Assembly: GCF_001693385.1 (NCBI RefSeq)
Contig: NZ_CP016428.1
Location: forward strand, 1,302,001-1,366,000
Source of the DNA: Bradyrhizobium icense
GTDB lineage: Bacteria; Pseudomonadota; Alphaproteobacteria; Rhizobiales; Xanthobacteraceae
Direction of reading: 5' to 3'
DNA: 64,000 bases
Position 1 is the stretch's first letter; every line of letters starts with the position of its first letter. The notes under the pieces are model-generated. The model was given only the letters and a program-made list of their open reading frames with translations. It ran no database searches and was not told the DNA's origin. The position numbers were made by a program, and so were the translations under genes. Shown one piece after another: positions 40,063 to 48,518 of this stretch.

Positions 40063-40109
40063 GGTGGGCCCGGCAGGACTCGAACCTGCAACCAGACCGT
40101 TATGAGCGG
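40062..40109 (-). repeat. tRNA 3' fragment B (attachment-site-like)
   Basis: These 48 bases are identical to the 3' part of the complete CAU tRNA (60381-60428), from the anticodon stem to CCA. Identity continues 8 bp beyond CCA, giving 56 bp (40054-40109 and 60373-60428). The tRNA 5' half is missing. Orientation is the same as the tRNA. This is the structure expected of an attR-type scar after integration at a tRNA 3' end. Confidence 0.9.
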
Positions 40110-40237
40110 ATGGAACAAGCACGCGATTGTTGATTTTGCTGCATTTTCGTTGGAAGCTGATCGTGTTCGTTGCGTTCTGGTGAGATTGTTTCTGGAGCGA
40201 AGCCGGTGCGATAGTTCAGAGGACTGAGGACTTATGC

Positions 40238-41272
40238 ATGAGGGCGAGCGCGAACGTTGAACTCGATGCCGGCAGCAAGACATTTGCCTCGGGTCTCCTG
40301 CCGGATTTGATAGCCGCATTACGCCGTAGCCGTAAGGGCGATCTGGTGGCGGTGATCAGCGGCGATCCACGTATCGGCCCCGAGCTCGAGGCATGGTGTC
40401 GCTTCACCCGCAACAGTTTGGTCGACACGGCAGTCGAAGACGGCCGCACGCGATGGGTGCTTCGGTACGGAGAGGCTCCCGAGAATGTGGGGGAAGATCG
40501 GCCTGTCGGTTCTCGATTATGGCTTTACACCAACTTCGATTGTAACCTGAGCTGCGACTATTGCTGCGTGCGCTCGTCACCCAAAGCTCCGCGGCGTGCT
40601 CTTGGTATCGAGCGGGTACGACGGATCGCAATCGAGGCCGCGGAACTCGGCGTCAGGGAGATTTTTGTCACCGGCGGGGAGCCGTTCATGCTGCCGGATA
40701 TTGGCGATATCCTTGCGGCGTGCGCGGCGGCGGCACCGACCACGGTCCTCACCAACGGTATGCTGTTTGCCGGACGTCGGCTCGAAACGCTGCGCTCATT
40801 ACCGCGCGAGCGCGTAACCCTGCAGATCAGTCTTGATAGTCCAACCCCGGAGCGCCACGAAAGCCATCGGGGGAAGGGGACATGGGCGCGTACCTGGAAG
40901 GGGATCGAGCGGGCCCGCGCCGAAGGATTCCGCGTGCGGTTGGCGGCGACAGTGTCAACCGACGCGGAGGCCGAAGAGTTTCGCAGCTTCCTTGACGCCC
41001 ATCACGTCAGCGAGGAGAACCGGGTGATCAGGCGAATTGCGCTGCGAGGCGCCGCTACACGGGGCGTCGCTGTGGCAAGGGCAGACTTGGTGCCAGAGGT
41101 GACAATTACCGCCGAGGGCGTGTTCTGGCATCCTGTTGGAGCCGAGGATAACGACCTGCTGGTCAGCGGCGAAATCTTTCCGCTCGCCGAATCCTTCGCA
41201 GCCGTGCGCCACGCCTTCTATCGCGAATCTGAACATCAGCGCCGGTTGGCAACGATTTTCAACTGCGCCTGA
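40238..41272 (+). CDS. Radical SAM protein with N-terminal degenerate TusA-like domain
   Basis: The 344-residue protein starts with about 75 residues that follow the TusA/SirA fold (VELDAG, ALRRSRKGDLVAVI, SGDPRIGPELEAWCRFT, WVLRYG). The CPxP sulfur-carrier cysteine is absent; that position reads FASGLLPD. The radical-SAM domain follows, with CxxxCxxC at C102, C106 and C109 (CNLSCDYC), FVTGGEPFML (GGE motif) and LQISLDSPTPERHE. No SPASM cysteine set is seen at the C-terminus. The substrate is unknown. It converges on the binding-protein gene 21 bp away. Confidence 0.82.
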   Translation: MRASANVELDAGSKTFASGLLPDLIAALRRSRKGDLVAVISGDPRIGPELEAWCRFTRNSLVDTAVEDGRTRWVLRYGEAPENVGEDRPVGSRLWLYTNFDCNLSCDYCCVRSSPKAPRRALGIERVRRIAIEAAELGVREIFVTGGEPFMLPDIGDILAACAAAAPTTVLTNGMLFAGRRLETLRSLPRERVTLQISLDSPTPERHESHRGKGTWARTWKGIERARAEGFRVRLAATVSTDAEAEEFRSFLDAHHVSEENRVIRRIALRGAATRGVAVARADLVPEVTITAEGVFWHPVGAEDNDLLVSGEIFPLAESFAAVRHAFYRESEHQRRLATIFNCA

Positions 41273-41293
41273 TGCGATCGAGGAGCGTGCGTT

Positions 41294-42133
41294 TTACGGC
41301 CGCTGCAAAAACCCCTGCTGCGCCGACGCTTCCCGCAGTGACGCATATGCGTCAAGCTGTGGCGCGACCCATTGGCGCAACCCTTCCGCCTCGAGCACGG
41401 AACGATGGGTCGGGTTATCGAAGCTCATGGCGAAGAGGGCCTTGGCAAACTGCTGCTCCAGCGCCGGGTCGAGATCGGACCGAGCTGTGAACATGCAGTG
41501 GTTGAAGGGCGGCGAACTCCATATCTCCGTTAGCGCACCTTCCGGCACCAGGCGCTGGGCGCGTACGGCATCCCAGAAGGGGCTGCCGATGGCGCCGGCA
41601 TCGGCGCGGCCGTCGAGCACCGCACGAACCACCTCGGACTCGCTCGTCCCGGTATCACCGTGCTTGCCGACGTCGCTGTTGAAGCGCAGCGTTCGATAGT
41701 CCTTCCCCTCAGCCATCCCGTCGCGCCCGAGAAAATACACTGGGAGGATAGCCGCATGGCCACTGTCGCGGCTACCGAGCGCGAGGGTGCGGTTCTTCAG
41801 ATCGGCAAGCTTGGCGACGGGTCCACCGGTTACCGCGACGATCTTGGTCATCCATCCCACATCGGTGTCGCGCATCGCGATGGGTCGGCAACGCCGATCG
41901 CTCCACGCCTCGGACTGGATAAAAGCGAGGTTCGTATTCCATCCGATGTCGATGCGCGGCAGCGCATCGCCAGGCAGGGCAAGGAGGGCCGCGACTTGGG
42001 CCTCGTAGCTCTGGAACAGCACCACCTCGACGGGGAGATGCGCTTCCTCGTGAAAGTACCGCCGCATCCCCTCCCAGATACTGACCACCTTTGGATCATA
42101 TGCGACCGCACCCAACCAGATCGTCCGGGTCAT
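41294..42133 (-). CDS. PhnD-like phosphate/phosphonate-type binding protein without signal peptide
   Basis: The 279-residue protein resembles periplasmic PhnD-type binding proteins (LGAVAYDPKVVSIWEGMRRYF, ADLKNRTLALGSRDSGHA, EVVRAVLDGRADAGAIG). It begins directly with the fold: no signal peptide or lipobox is visible and no permease or ATPase gene is adjacent. It may be cytoplasmic, acting as a sensor or as an enzyme partner. It follows the acyl-CoA dehydrogenase-like gene by 77 bp on the same strand, so the two may be co-transcribed. Confidence 0.75.
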   Translation of the reverse strand: MTRTIWLGAVAYDPKVVSIWEGMRRYFHEEAHLPVEVVLFQSYEAQVAALLALPGDALPRIDIGWNTNLAFIQSEAWSDRRCRPIAMRDTDVGWMTKIVAVTGGPVAKLADLKNRTLALGSRDSGHAAILPVYFLGRDGMAEGKDYRTLRFNSDVGKHGDTGTSESEVVRAVLDGRADAGAIGSPFWDAVRAQRLVPEGALTEIWSSPPFNHCMFTARSDLDPALEQQFAKALFAMSFDNPTHRSVLEAEGLRQWVAPQLDAYASLREASAQQGFLQRP

Positions 42134-42210
42134 GATGGCTCCATCTGTCGCGCTTGAAGTTCAGATACGATCAATTCGCCTGCCGAAGTTTCCGAACGCG
42201 TCGCCGCGTT

Positions 42211-43356
42211 TCAGAACAACGGTATTCCCAAGATGGCCTTGCCGATGAAATCGCGCAGAACATCGCCCGTCGGCGCCATGACAGCGCCGGCATGGGCATC
42301 GCGGAACAACCGCTCGATGGCCAGATGTTTGGAGAACGCCGCGCCTCCGCACACCCGCATCGCCGTCGAGGTGACGGCGATGGCGACCTCACCTGCCGCC
42401 GCCTTGCTTTCGAGCACGCGCAGCATGGTGGTATCGCGGGGACGCTCAAGGTGATCGACGAGATCGTCGATGCGCGCCGCAAGCCCGTCCGTGTCGATCT
42501 GCATCGTCGCTAGTTGGGCGCGGAGCGTCTGCAGGCTCTCGCCGAGGGTCTGGCCCAAATGATCGAAGCGCGCGCTGTTGAGATGAGACGCTGTGCCCGC
42601 GACTGCGGCCCGGCAAAGGCCCAGCGCGACCGCCGAGGTTCCGAGGTTGAACAGCGGAAGCACGACCTCCAGCATCGCCTTGAAGCCAGCGCCGTCATCC
42701 GTCAGTTGGAGGCCGGGTGCAATCTCGCAATCTTCGAGGATCATCGGCGCGGAAGCATTGGCCCGCATCCCGAGACCATCCCATGGGCCGGCGACCGACA
42801 GCCCGGGCGTGTCGCTGGCGACGAGATAGAGCGTCGAATCCGTCGCAGTCTTGCCTTCGGGAGACAGCGCCGAGACGACGTAGCTTTGTGCGTGACCCGC
42901 GCTCGTCACAAATGATTTTTTCGCCGTGAGATGCACGTTGGCGGCGTTGCGCTCTGCTCGCGAAACCGGCGCCCAGAAGTGACTGCGCGATCCGGCTTCG
43001 CTGAATGCCAGCGTGGTCAGGTGTCTTCCTGCCGAAATGTCCCTTAGCGTCGGCGCGACGGTGGCCCCTTGGCGGGCCGCCGCAATCGTCGCGGTAGCGC
43101 ACACGTGCATCAGATAGACCATCGCCGCTGACGCGTCCGCTTCCGCAAACGTCGTGATGACAGAAGCGAGGGTCCGCGGTCCCAGGGCCGCGCCGCCTAC
43201 CTCGGCGGGCAGCATGAGCCCCAGCAATCCTGCCGGCCCGAGCGCTGCGATGGCCTCGGACGAAAATCGCCCTTCCTTGTCGTTTTGCCTGGCCGCCGGC
43301 GCGAGGATGCGATCGGCGATCTCCTTGGCATTCGAAACTGCAGTCGCGTGATCCAT
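42211..43356 (-). CDS. Acyl-CoA dehydrogenase-family flavoprotein
   Basis: The 381-residue protein has the ACAD architecture: an N-terminal helical domain (GLLGLMLPAEVGGAALG), the FAD/substrate middle domain (LAFSEAGSRSHFWAPV, KSFVTSAGHA) and a C-terminal helical bundle (RVCGGAAFSKHLAIERLFRDA). The usual ACAD catalytic glutamate is not obvious, so it could be a flavin-dependent monooxygenase of the DszC/HpaH branch. The ATG at 43354-43356 follows GAGGG; a start ten codons upstream is less likely. It lies ahead of the PhnD-like gene. Confidence 0.78.
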   Translation of the reverse strand: MDHATAVSNAKEIADRILAPAARQNDKEGRFSSEAIAALGPAGLLGLMLPAEVGGAALGPRTLASVITTFAEADASAAMVYLMHVCATATIAAARQGATVAPTLRDISAGRHLTTLAFSEAGSRSHFWAPVSRAERNAANVHLTAKKSFVTSAGHAQSYVVSALSPEGKTATDSTLYLVASDTPGLSVAGPWDGLGMRANASAPMILEDCEIAPGLQLTDDGAGFKAMLEVVLPLFNLGTSAVALGLCRAAVAGTASHLNSARFDHLGQTLGESLQTLRAQLATMQIDTDGLAARIDDLVDHLERPRDTTMLRVLESKAAAGEVAIAVTSTAMRVCGGAAFSKHLAIERLFRDAHAGAVMAPTGDVLRDFIGKAILGIPLF

Positions 43357-43737
43357 GACGACCCTCGACATCCAGGAGCTGACCACTGGGTTCGAAAACG
43401 TCGAACCCGCTCTGTGCTACCAATGCTATGCGAGCCGCACCAAGGGATCAACACGATCAGCTCTGGGCATGGCAATCTGTTGCCATGCCAGCAGCAGGTG
43501 CGGGGCTAGGTAACTACGTTCTTCAAAGCCGTTTTGTTACGTCACTCGGAGTTTTTTTTACATCGACCACCCGACTCTTCGAACCGTACCCAGCGGGCGG
43601 CGCTTGCCCGCTGCCGAGTGGAACGCTACCAATGACCAGCAAGGGCGTAACGAGGTCTGCCTGGTAATGGCAATCAATGATGACGACCCGCTGCAATTGA
43701 TCGCGATCGCCGATCCCCCGCGATTCCGGTTGCTGCC
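43357..43737. other. Divergent intergenic region with a possible gene remnant
   Basis: Between the minus-strand dehydrogenase and the plus-strand transferase lie 381 bp with a T8 tract near 43551-43558. From about 43600 a plus-strand frame with normal coding composition reads AAEWNATNDQQGRNEV and continues to a TGA at 43739-43741 that overlaps the GTG of the next gene. In-frame starts are poor (TTG, or an internal ATG at 43667), so it looks like the tail of a truncated gene coupled to the operon. Confidence 0.4.
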
Positions 43738-44442
43738 GTGAGCTGCGCAGCGATCGGAATCATTGGCAAGGCGCCGCAACCCGGCCGCTCGAAGACGCGG
43801 CTTGCGACGGCCATTGGTGCCACCGCCGCTTCCGAGTTGTCTGCCTGTTTTCTGCGCGACGTCGCCGCAGCGATCGAGGCGGTGCCCGAGGCGCTCGGCA
43901 GGCGCGGCTACGGTGTCTATGCCCCGGCAGGAGCCGAGGACATCATGCGGCAGCTACTCCCGGCAGAATTCGGACTGTTGTTACAGGTCGGCGACGATCT
44001 CGGACACGTGCTGATCGGTGCGGCGCGTGCGCTCCTGGACGCCGGACATGACTGCGTCCTGCTCGTCAATGGCGACAGCCCCACCTTGCCGCCTCGTTTC
44101 CTTGCGCGGGCGATCGAAGCCCTGCGCGAGCCCGGTGATCGGATGGTGCTCGGGCCGGCGAGCGACGGCGGCTACTATCTCATTGGGCTGAAGCAGCCGC
44201 ATCAGCGGCTATTCACGCGCATCGCATGGGGAACGGAAACCGTTGCCCGCAGCACATGTGACCGAGCCGCCGAGATTGGCCTTGCCACGATGCTGCTTCC
44301 GGAATGGTACGACGTCGACGATATCGAGACCTTGGGTTGGCTGCAGGAGGAACTCGCCGGCGCTTCGACTCGCTTTCGTGCAGGTGGATTTGCCCCCGCG
44401 AGCCGGGCCTTTCTCAAGGCCGGGCCCCAGACCAGCCCGTGA
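43738..44442 (+). CDS. TIGR04282-family transferase (DUF2064, arsenosugar-type glycosyltransferase)
   Basis: The 234-residue GT-A-like protein has GIIGKAPQPGRSKTRLA near the N-terminus, LLVNGDSPTLPP (DxD-like) and GPASDGGYYLIGL, the blocks of the DUF2064/TIGR04282 family, often named rSAM-associated transferase 1. It starts with GTG, overlapping an upstream partial frame. It leads an operon of four genes: this transferase, a polytopic glycosyltransferase, a SPASM radical SAM protein and a GT2 enzyme. No arsM-like gene is adjacent, so the arsenosugar label is nominal. Confidence 0.83.
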   Translation: MSCAAIGIIGKAPQPGRSKTRLATAIGATAASELSACFLRDVAAAIEAVPEALGRRGYGVYAPAGAEDIMRQLLPAEFGLLLQVGDDLGHVLIGAARALLDAGHDCVLLVNGDSPTLPPRFLARAIEALREPGDRMVLGPASDGGYYLIGLKQPHQRLFTRIAWGTETVARSTCDRAAEIGLATMLLPEWYDVDDIETLGWLQEELAGASTRFRAGGFAPASRAFLKAGPQTSP

Positions 44443-44446
44443 ACTG

Positions 44447-45811
44447 ATGGCCGGGAACATTTCAAATCAACCCGGTCGACTGGCGCGCGCCGCCAAGCAT
44501 GTTTCGCCGCTTCATCTCTTGGCTGGCATCGGTGTCACCATCGTCGGCATGACCCTCGTGACGCCCTTTGCCTTCCAGACTCTCGGTGACAATGCCTTCA
44601 TCGCGCTGACCATCCCAGCGGGTCTCTTGACGCTTGCTGCGACGGACCTCGCCGGGCGCGCTCCGCAGAAACACGCGCTCTGGCTCGTGTTTGGATGTGC
44701 GATCATTCTGAGAGGCTATTTGCTGCTGTTCGATCCGCTCCTGTCCAGTGACATCTATCGCTATGTCTGGGACGGCAGGGTTCAGGCCGCGGGCATCAAC
44801 CCTTTCCGCTATTTCCCGGCCGACGAGACGCTTGCATTTCTGCGCGACGGGGCGATCTTCCCCCATATCAACCGGGCCGATACGGCCGTCACCATCTATC
44901 CGCCGGTGGCGCAATTTTTCTTCCTCCTTGTCACGCGGCTAGGCGAAAACGTGACAGTGATGCGTCTCGCGCTGCTCGGGTGCGAAGCCGTGACCGTGAC
45001 GCTGATCATGCTCTTGCTGCAGCGAACGAACCGCCCGGTGACGCGCGTGGTCGCCTATCTCTGGCATCCGCTTCCCCTGTGGGAGATCGCCAACAACGGC
45101 CACGTGGACGCGCTGATGGTTGCGCTGATGATGCTTGGCCTATGGATCGCCTTGACCGGCCGTGCGCTCCTGGGAGCGGTCGTGATTGCGCTTTCGATAC
45201 TGGTGAAACCCTATGTTGCGCCGGCGCTGGCCGGAATCTGGCGACCATGGGACTTAAAGATGCCGCTCGTCGTGATCGCGGTCATTGCGCTCTGTTATCT
45301 TCCCTATTTGTCCGTCGGGTGGGACGTTCTCGGATTCCTGACCAAGGGCTATCTGACGGAACAAGGCATCAGTGCCGGCAACGATCTTTGGCTCTTGTCG
45401 CTATGGCGGGTTGTGTTTGGCGAGCATCAAGGTGATGTTGTCGCTTACGTCGTATTGGCTGCGCTGGTACTTGTGTTCAAGGGGCTGTCTGTGGCGCGCC
45501 GCTCGGATCGCGCCACGGTCTGCCGTCTTGCCGACATCAACATGCTGTTACTCGTCGCCCTCCTGTTGTTGTCGCCTAACTATCCCTGGTATTTTCTCGC
45601 CATCACGCCGTTCGTTGCCCTGTGCGGCTCAGCGCCAACATGGGTTGTGTCGATTGGCGCGCTGTTATTGTCCGAGCAACTGGACTGGGATTTCTACATT
45701 CCAAGAATGGTCACCAAGTCGATTCTGTTCGGAGGTCTTTTGCTGGCTTTGGCGTTTACCGCCTTAAGGAGCCGCATGCAGCGGATGTCAGACGAAGGGT
45801 TATCGCGATGA
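44447..45811 (+). CDS. Polytopic glycosyltransferase (polyprenol-phosphate sugar-dependent, GT87/MptB-like)
   Basis: The 454-residue membrane protein has about ten to twelve hydrophobic helices. A DIYRYVWDGRVQAAGINPF motif follows the first helices, with DP at LLLFDPLLSSD just before; this motif is characteristic of polyprenol-phosphate-mannose-dependent and related GT-C transferases. Such enzymes transfer a lipid-linked sugar on the outer face of the inner membrane. The ATG at 44447 is 4 bp after the previous stop. Its own stop overlaps the radical SAM start by 4 bp. The sugar and acceptor are unknown. Confidence 0.82.
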   Translation: MAGNISNQPGRLARAAKHVSPLHLLAGIGVTIVGMTLVTPFAFQTLGDNAFIALTIPAGLLTLAATDLAGRAPQKHALWLVFGCAIILRGYLLLFDPLLSSDIYRYVWDGRVQAAGINPFRYFPADETLAFLRDGAIFPHINRADTAVTIYPPVAQFFFLLVTRLGENVTVMRLALLGCEAVTVTLIMLLLQRTNRPVTRVVAYLWHPLPLWEIANNGHVDALMVALMMLGLWIALTGRALLGAVVIALSILVKPYVAPALAGIWRPWDLKMPLVVIAVIALCYLPYLSVGWDVLGFLTKGYLTEQGISAGNDLWLLSLWRVVFGEHQGDVVAYVVLAALVLVFKGLSVARRSDRATVCRLADINMLLLVALLLLSPNYPWYFLAITPFVALCGSAPTWVVSIGALLLSEQLDWDFYIPRMVTKSILFGGLLLALAFTALRSRMQRMSDEGLSR

Positions 45812-46890
45812 TCCTCTCCGGCGAAGCGACAAGGACAGGTACGCAGCCCTTCGATCCGCGCCGCTATCACGAGTCGGTCACGGCCGAGCGTACCGAGATC
45901 GCACAGCGTCCGCCGGTTTGCCTTTACCTGGAAGTGACCAACCGCTGCAATCTGCTGTGCACCACCTGTCCTCGGACCTATGAGGAGCTTGAACCGCCGG
46001 CCGATATGAGCTGGGACCTGTTCACGTCGATTGTCGATCAGGTACCCGCTCTTGCGCGCGCAGTTCTGCACGGCGTCGGCGAGCCGATGCTGGTCGCGAA
46101 CCTGCCCCGGATGGTGAGACACCTGAAGGACCGCGGCGTCTACGTACTGTTTAATACCAATGGCACGGCCCTCAGTGAGCGCAATGGCCGTGCGTTGATC
46201 GATGCCGGGCTGGATGAACTGCGTGTGTCGCTCGACGCGTCGAACCGCGAGAGCTTCAAGGCAATCCGCGGCAGGGATTATTTCGGCCGCATCATCCGCA
46301 ATGTGCGCGCGTTTCGCGAACTGCAGGAAAGAGAAGGACATGCCAGCCCGCTGGTTTCCATGTGGCTCACTGGCCTGAAGGAGACCGTCGCGGAACTCCC
46401 GGCATTTGTGAAAGTTGCAGCCGAGATCGGTGTCAGGGAGGTCTATCTGCAACGGCTTGTGTTCTTCGCTGAATCGGCCATCGGCAAGGCGCGTCCGGAT
46501 CAGGCCTTGTTCGAACGCCTGACGCAGGAGGAAGCGGTCTATCTGAAGCAGGCTGAGGAACTGGCGCGGTCCCTTGGCGTAACCTTCAGTGCGTCGGGCG
46601 CCGCGAGCGAGCCGGAGTTGAGTTTGAAGGGCAGTGCCGACGGTTCGCCGTGGTCGTTGTGCCGGCGGCCATGGTCGCTGATGTATTTCACGGCCAATGG
46701 CCGGGCCTTGCCGTGCTGTATCGCGCCGTTTTCGCAGCATGGCTATGACAACTATACGCTCGGCCATGCCGGGCAGCAGTCCTTGCGGGATATCTGGAAC
46801 GGGCCCGCGTACCGGGACTTTCGTGAGGCGCTCCTTTCGGACAAGCCACCTGAATGCTGCGCCAATTGCGGGCTGCGCTGGAGCCTGTGA
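45808..46890 (+). CDS. Radical SAM/SPASM protein
   Basis: The 360-residue protein has the radical-SAM CxxxCxxC motif in TNRCNLLCTTCPRT, HGVGEPML (GGE-like) and LRVSLDAS. A C-terminal SPASM-like region has additional cysteines (SLCRRPWSL, LPCCIAPF, ECCANCGLRW) for one or two auxiliary 4Fe-4S clusters. SPASM enzymes modify peptides, alcohols or sugars. It overlaps its neighbours by 4 bp on each side, so its stoichiometry is probably tied to the two glycosyltransferases. Confidence 0.87.
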   Translation: MILSGEATRTGTQPFDPRRYHESVTAERTEIAQRPPVCLYLEVTNRCNLLCTTCPRTYEELEPPADMSWDLFTSIVDQVPALARAVLHGVGEPMLVANLPRMVRHLKDRGVYVLFNTNGTALSERNGRALIDAGLDELRVSLDASNRESFKAIRGRDYFGRIIRNVRAFRELQEREGHASPLVSMWLTGLKETVAELPAFVKVAAEIGVREVYLQRLVFFAESAIGKARPDQALFERLTQEEAVYLKQAEELARSLGVTFSASGAASEPELSLKGSADGSPWSLCRRPWSLMYFTANGRALPCCIAPFSQHGYDNYTLGHAGQQSLRDIWNGPAYRDFREALLSDKPPECCANCGLRWSL

Positions 46891-47654
46891 ACGAGGTGAC
46901 CCACGAGATCGGCGAGAAGTGGCCTGCGTCGGGCCGCCCGCCCATCGTTTCTGCGATCATTCCGTGCCTCGACGAGGAAGCGGCGATCGGCCAGGTCGTA
47001 ACCGGGGCGCTGGCGCAGAATGTGAGCGAAGTCGTCATTGTCGATGGGGGCTCGCGGGATCGTACCGCCGAGCGGGCAGAAGCCGCCGGAGCTCGCGTGA
47101 TTGTCGAGCCGCGCCGCGGCTATGGTCGCGCCATCCAGGTGGGCATCGCCGCTGTGCGCGATGACGCCGACATTCTCGTCTTCCTCGATGGCGACGGCAG
47201 CGATCCTGCGGAATTCATCTCTAAGCTGGTGTCGCCGATCGTCGCCGGGCAGGCCGTCTTCGTTCTCGGCTCGCGCGTTCGCGGTTCACGTGAGCCAGGC
47301 AGCCTGACACCGCAGCAGCTCCTCGCGGCCCATGTCGGCAGGCTGCTTCTGCGCCTCGTCTATGGCGCGAGCTTTACCGACCTGTCGCCATTTCGCGCCA
47401 TCCGCCGGGATGAACTCAGACGTCTCGGCATGAAGGAAGAGACATATGGCTGGAACCTGGAAATGCTGATGCGGGTCGCGGCCGCCCGCCTTCCGGCCAT
47501 GGAAATCGCCGTTGGGCAGCGGCGCCGGATCGGTGGCGTATCGAAGGTCTCCGGCAATCTCATCGCCGGCGTCAAGGCGGCCTGGTCCATTTCGACGACG
47601 TTTGTTCGCCTTGCGCTCGAACTGCGACACCCGCAACCTCCAGGCCATAGCTGA
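46887..47654 (+). CDS. Family 2 glycosyltransferase (dolichol-phosphate sugar synthase-like)
   Basis: The 255-residue GT2 protein has SAIIPCLDEEAAIG, VDGGSRDRTAE, FLDGDGSDPAEF (the DxD metal motif) and QRRRIGGVSKVSG near the end, as in polyprenyl-phosphate sugar synthases without a C-terminal membrane domain. It would supply the lipid-linked sugar used by the polytopic transferase two genes upstream (inference). It starts at a GTG overlapping the radical SAM stop by 4 bp; a GTG at 46896 is an alternative. Confidence 0.86.
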   Translation: MNEVTHEIGEKWPASGRPPIVSAIIPCLDEEAAIGQVVTGALAQNVSEVVIVDGGSRDRTAERAEAAGARVIVEPRRGYGRAIQVGIAAVRDDADILVFLDGDGSDPAEFISKLVSPIVAGQAVFVLGSRVRGSREPGSLTPQQLLAAHVGRLLLRLVYGASFTDLSPFRAIRRDELRRLGMKEETYGWNLEMLMRVAAARLPAMEIAVGQRRRIGGVSKVSGNLIAGVKAAWSISTTFVRLALELRHPQPPGHS

Positions 47655-47750
47655 TACCGCTAGCTTGAATCGATCTGGGACTAAACCAAAACTAATCGCG
47701 CTATCTTCTCTTCATTCTGGCTGGGATAGGCATCGGCCTCCACCAGGCGG

Positions 47751-48488
47751 TCAGCGGGCGCCGGCACGATCCCCGCAAGCAACGATATCCCGGGGAGATT
47801 TTCGATTCTCTGGTGGCGAGAACACAGCCAGGTATCCGCCATCGCCTGCGAGCTGATATGTAGCGATTTCGCGATAGCCAACGGCTGTCAGTTCGCAACG
47901 CAATAGCTCGATCGGCGTGCCATGCTCCGACGTCGGACGCTCGATGTCGACAATTCCGACCCGCGCGCCCCGCTTCAGGGCGGGCGCCAGATTGTAGAGG
48001 AAGGTATAGGGCTGAGCTATTTCGTGATACATGTGCACGAGGATGGCAACGTCGAGCGAGGAAGCGGGAAGGCGCGGGTCGTGTGGTTTGCCCAGCGCGA
48101 ACGTGACGTTTGTCAGCCTCAGGCGTTGCGTTCTCCTGCCGAGCGCGATCAGGTAACGTCGCGTGACGTCCTGGGCGATGACGGAGCCGGTGGGACCGAC
48201 GAGAGGGGAGAGGCGGACCGTGTGGTAGCCAGCGCCGGCACCAATGTCGCCGACGGTCATGCCTGGCTTGAGTTCAAGAAGGCGGGCGATCTCACCGGCC
48301 TCATTCAGTGAATCGCGGTGCTCCTCGGAGGCACGGGTTGGGCTGACGATCTGCGCAACTGCGCGCTGAGGTGCGGGAAACTCCTTTGCAGGGACACCCG
48401 GCGGAGCCAGATAGCCAATGTCAGCGGCGTATCCGCAACTTGCGCCCAGGACCACAAGAAGCGCCACTGCGCGGGCCAGTGCCATCAT
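47751..48488 (-). CDS. Exported class I SAM-dependent methyltransferase-like protein
   Basis: The 245-residue protein has a Sec-type signal peptide (ALARAVALLVVLGASCGYAAD) followed by a Rossmann methyltransferase domain: VGDIGAGAGYHTV (motif I), SVIAQDVTRRY and the acidic loop LDVAILVHMYHE. Export of a SAM-dependent enzyme is peculiar, since SAM is cytoplasmic, but homologues with signal peptides are seen in other proteobacteria. It follows the DoxX gene by 30 bp on the same strand and converges on the GT2 gene. Confidence 0.8.
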   Translation of the reverse strand: MMALARAVALLVVLGASCGYAADIGYLAPPGVPAKEFPAPQRAVAQIVSPTRASEEHRDSLNEAGEIARLLELKPGMTVGDIGAGAGYHTVRLSPLVGPTGSVIAQDVTRRYLIALGRRTQRLRLTNVTFALGKPHDPRLPASSLDVAILVHMYHEIAQPYTFLYNLAPALKRGARVGIVDIERPTSEHGTPIELLRCELTAVGYREIATYQLAGDGGYLAVFSPPENRKSPRDIVACGDRAGAR

Positions 48489-48518
48489 CTACTCGTCTCC
48501 TACGCAAAACGATAACGA

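Larger units (their letters stand above)
39926..40237. other. Island junction between the amino-sugar and radical-SAM modules
   Basis: These 312 bp contain no gene. They hold a GC-rich repeat (from 39978), a palindrome at 40034-40062, tRNA fragment B at 40062-40109, and about 100 bp (40124-40225) related to sequence beside fragment A. The ribosome site of the next gene (GAGG) is at the right end. Confidence 0.7.
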
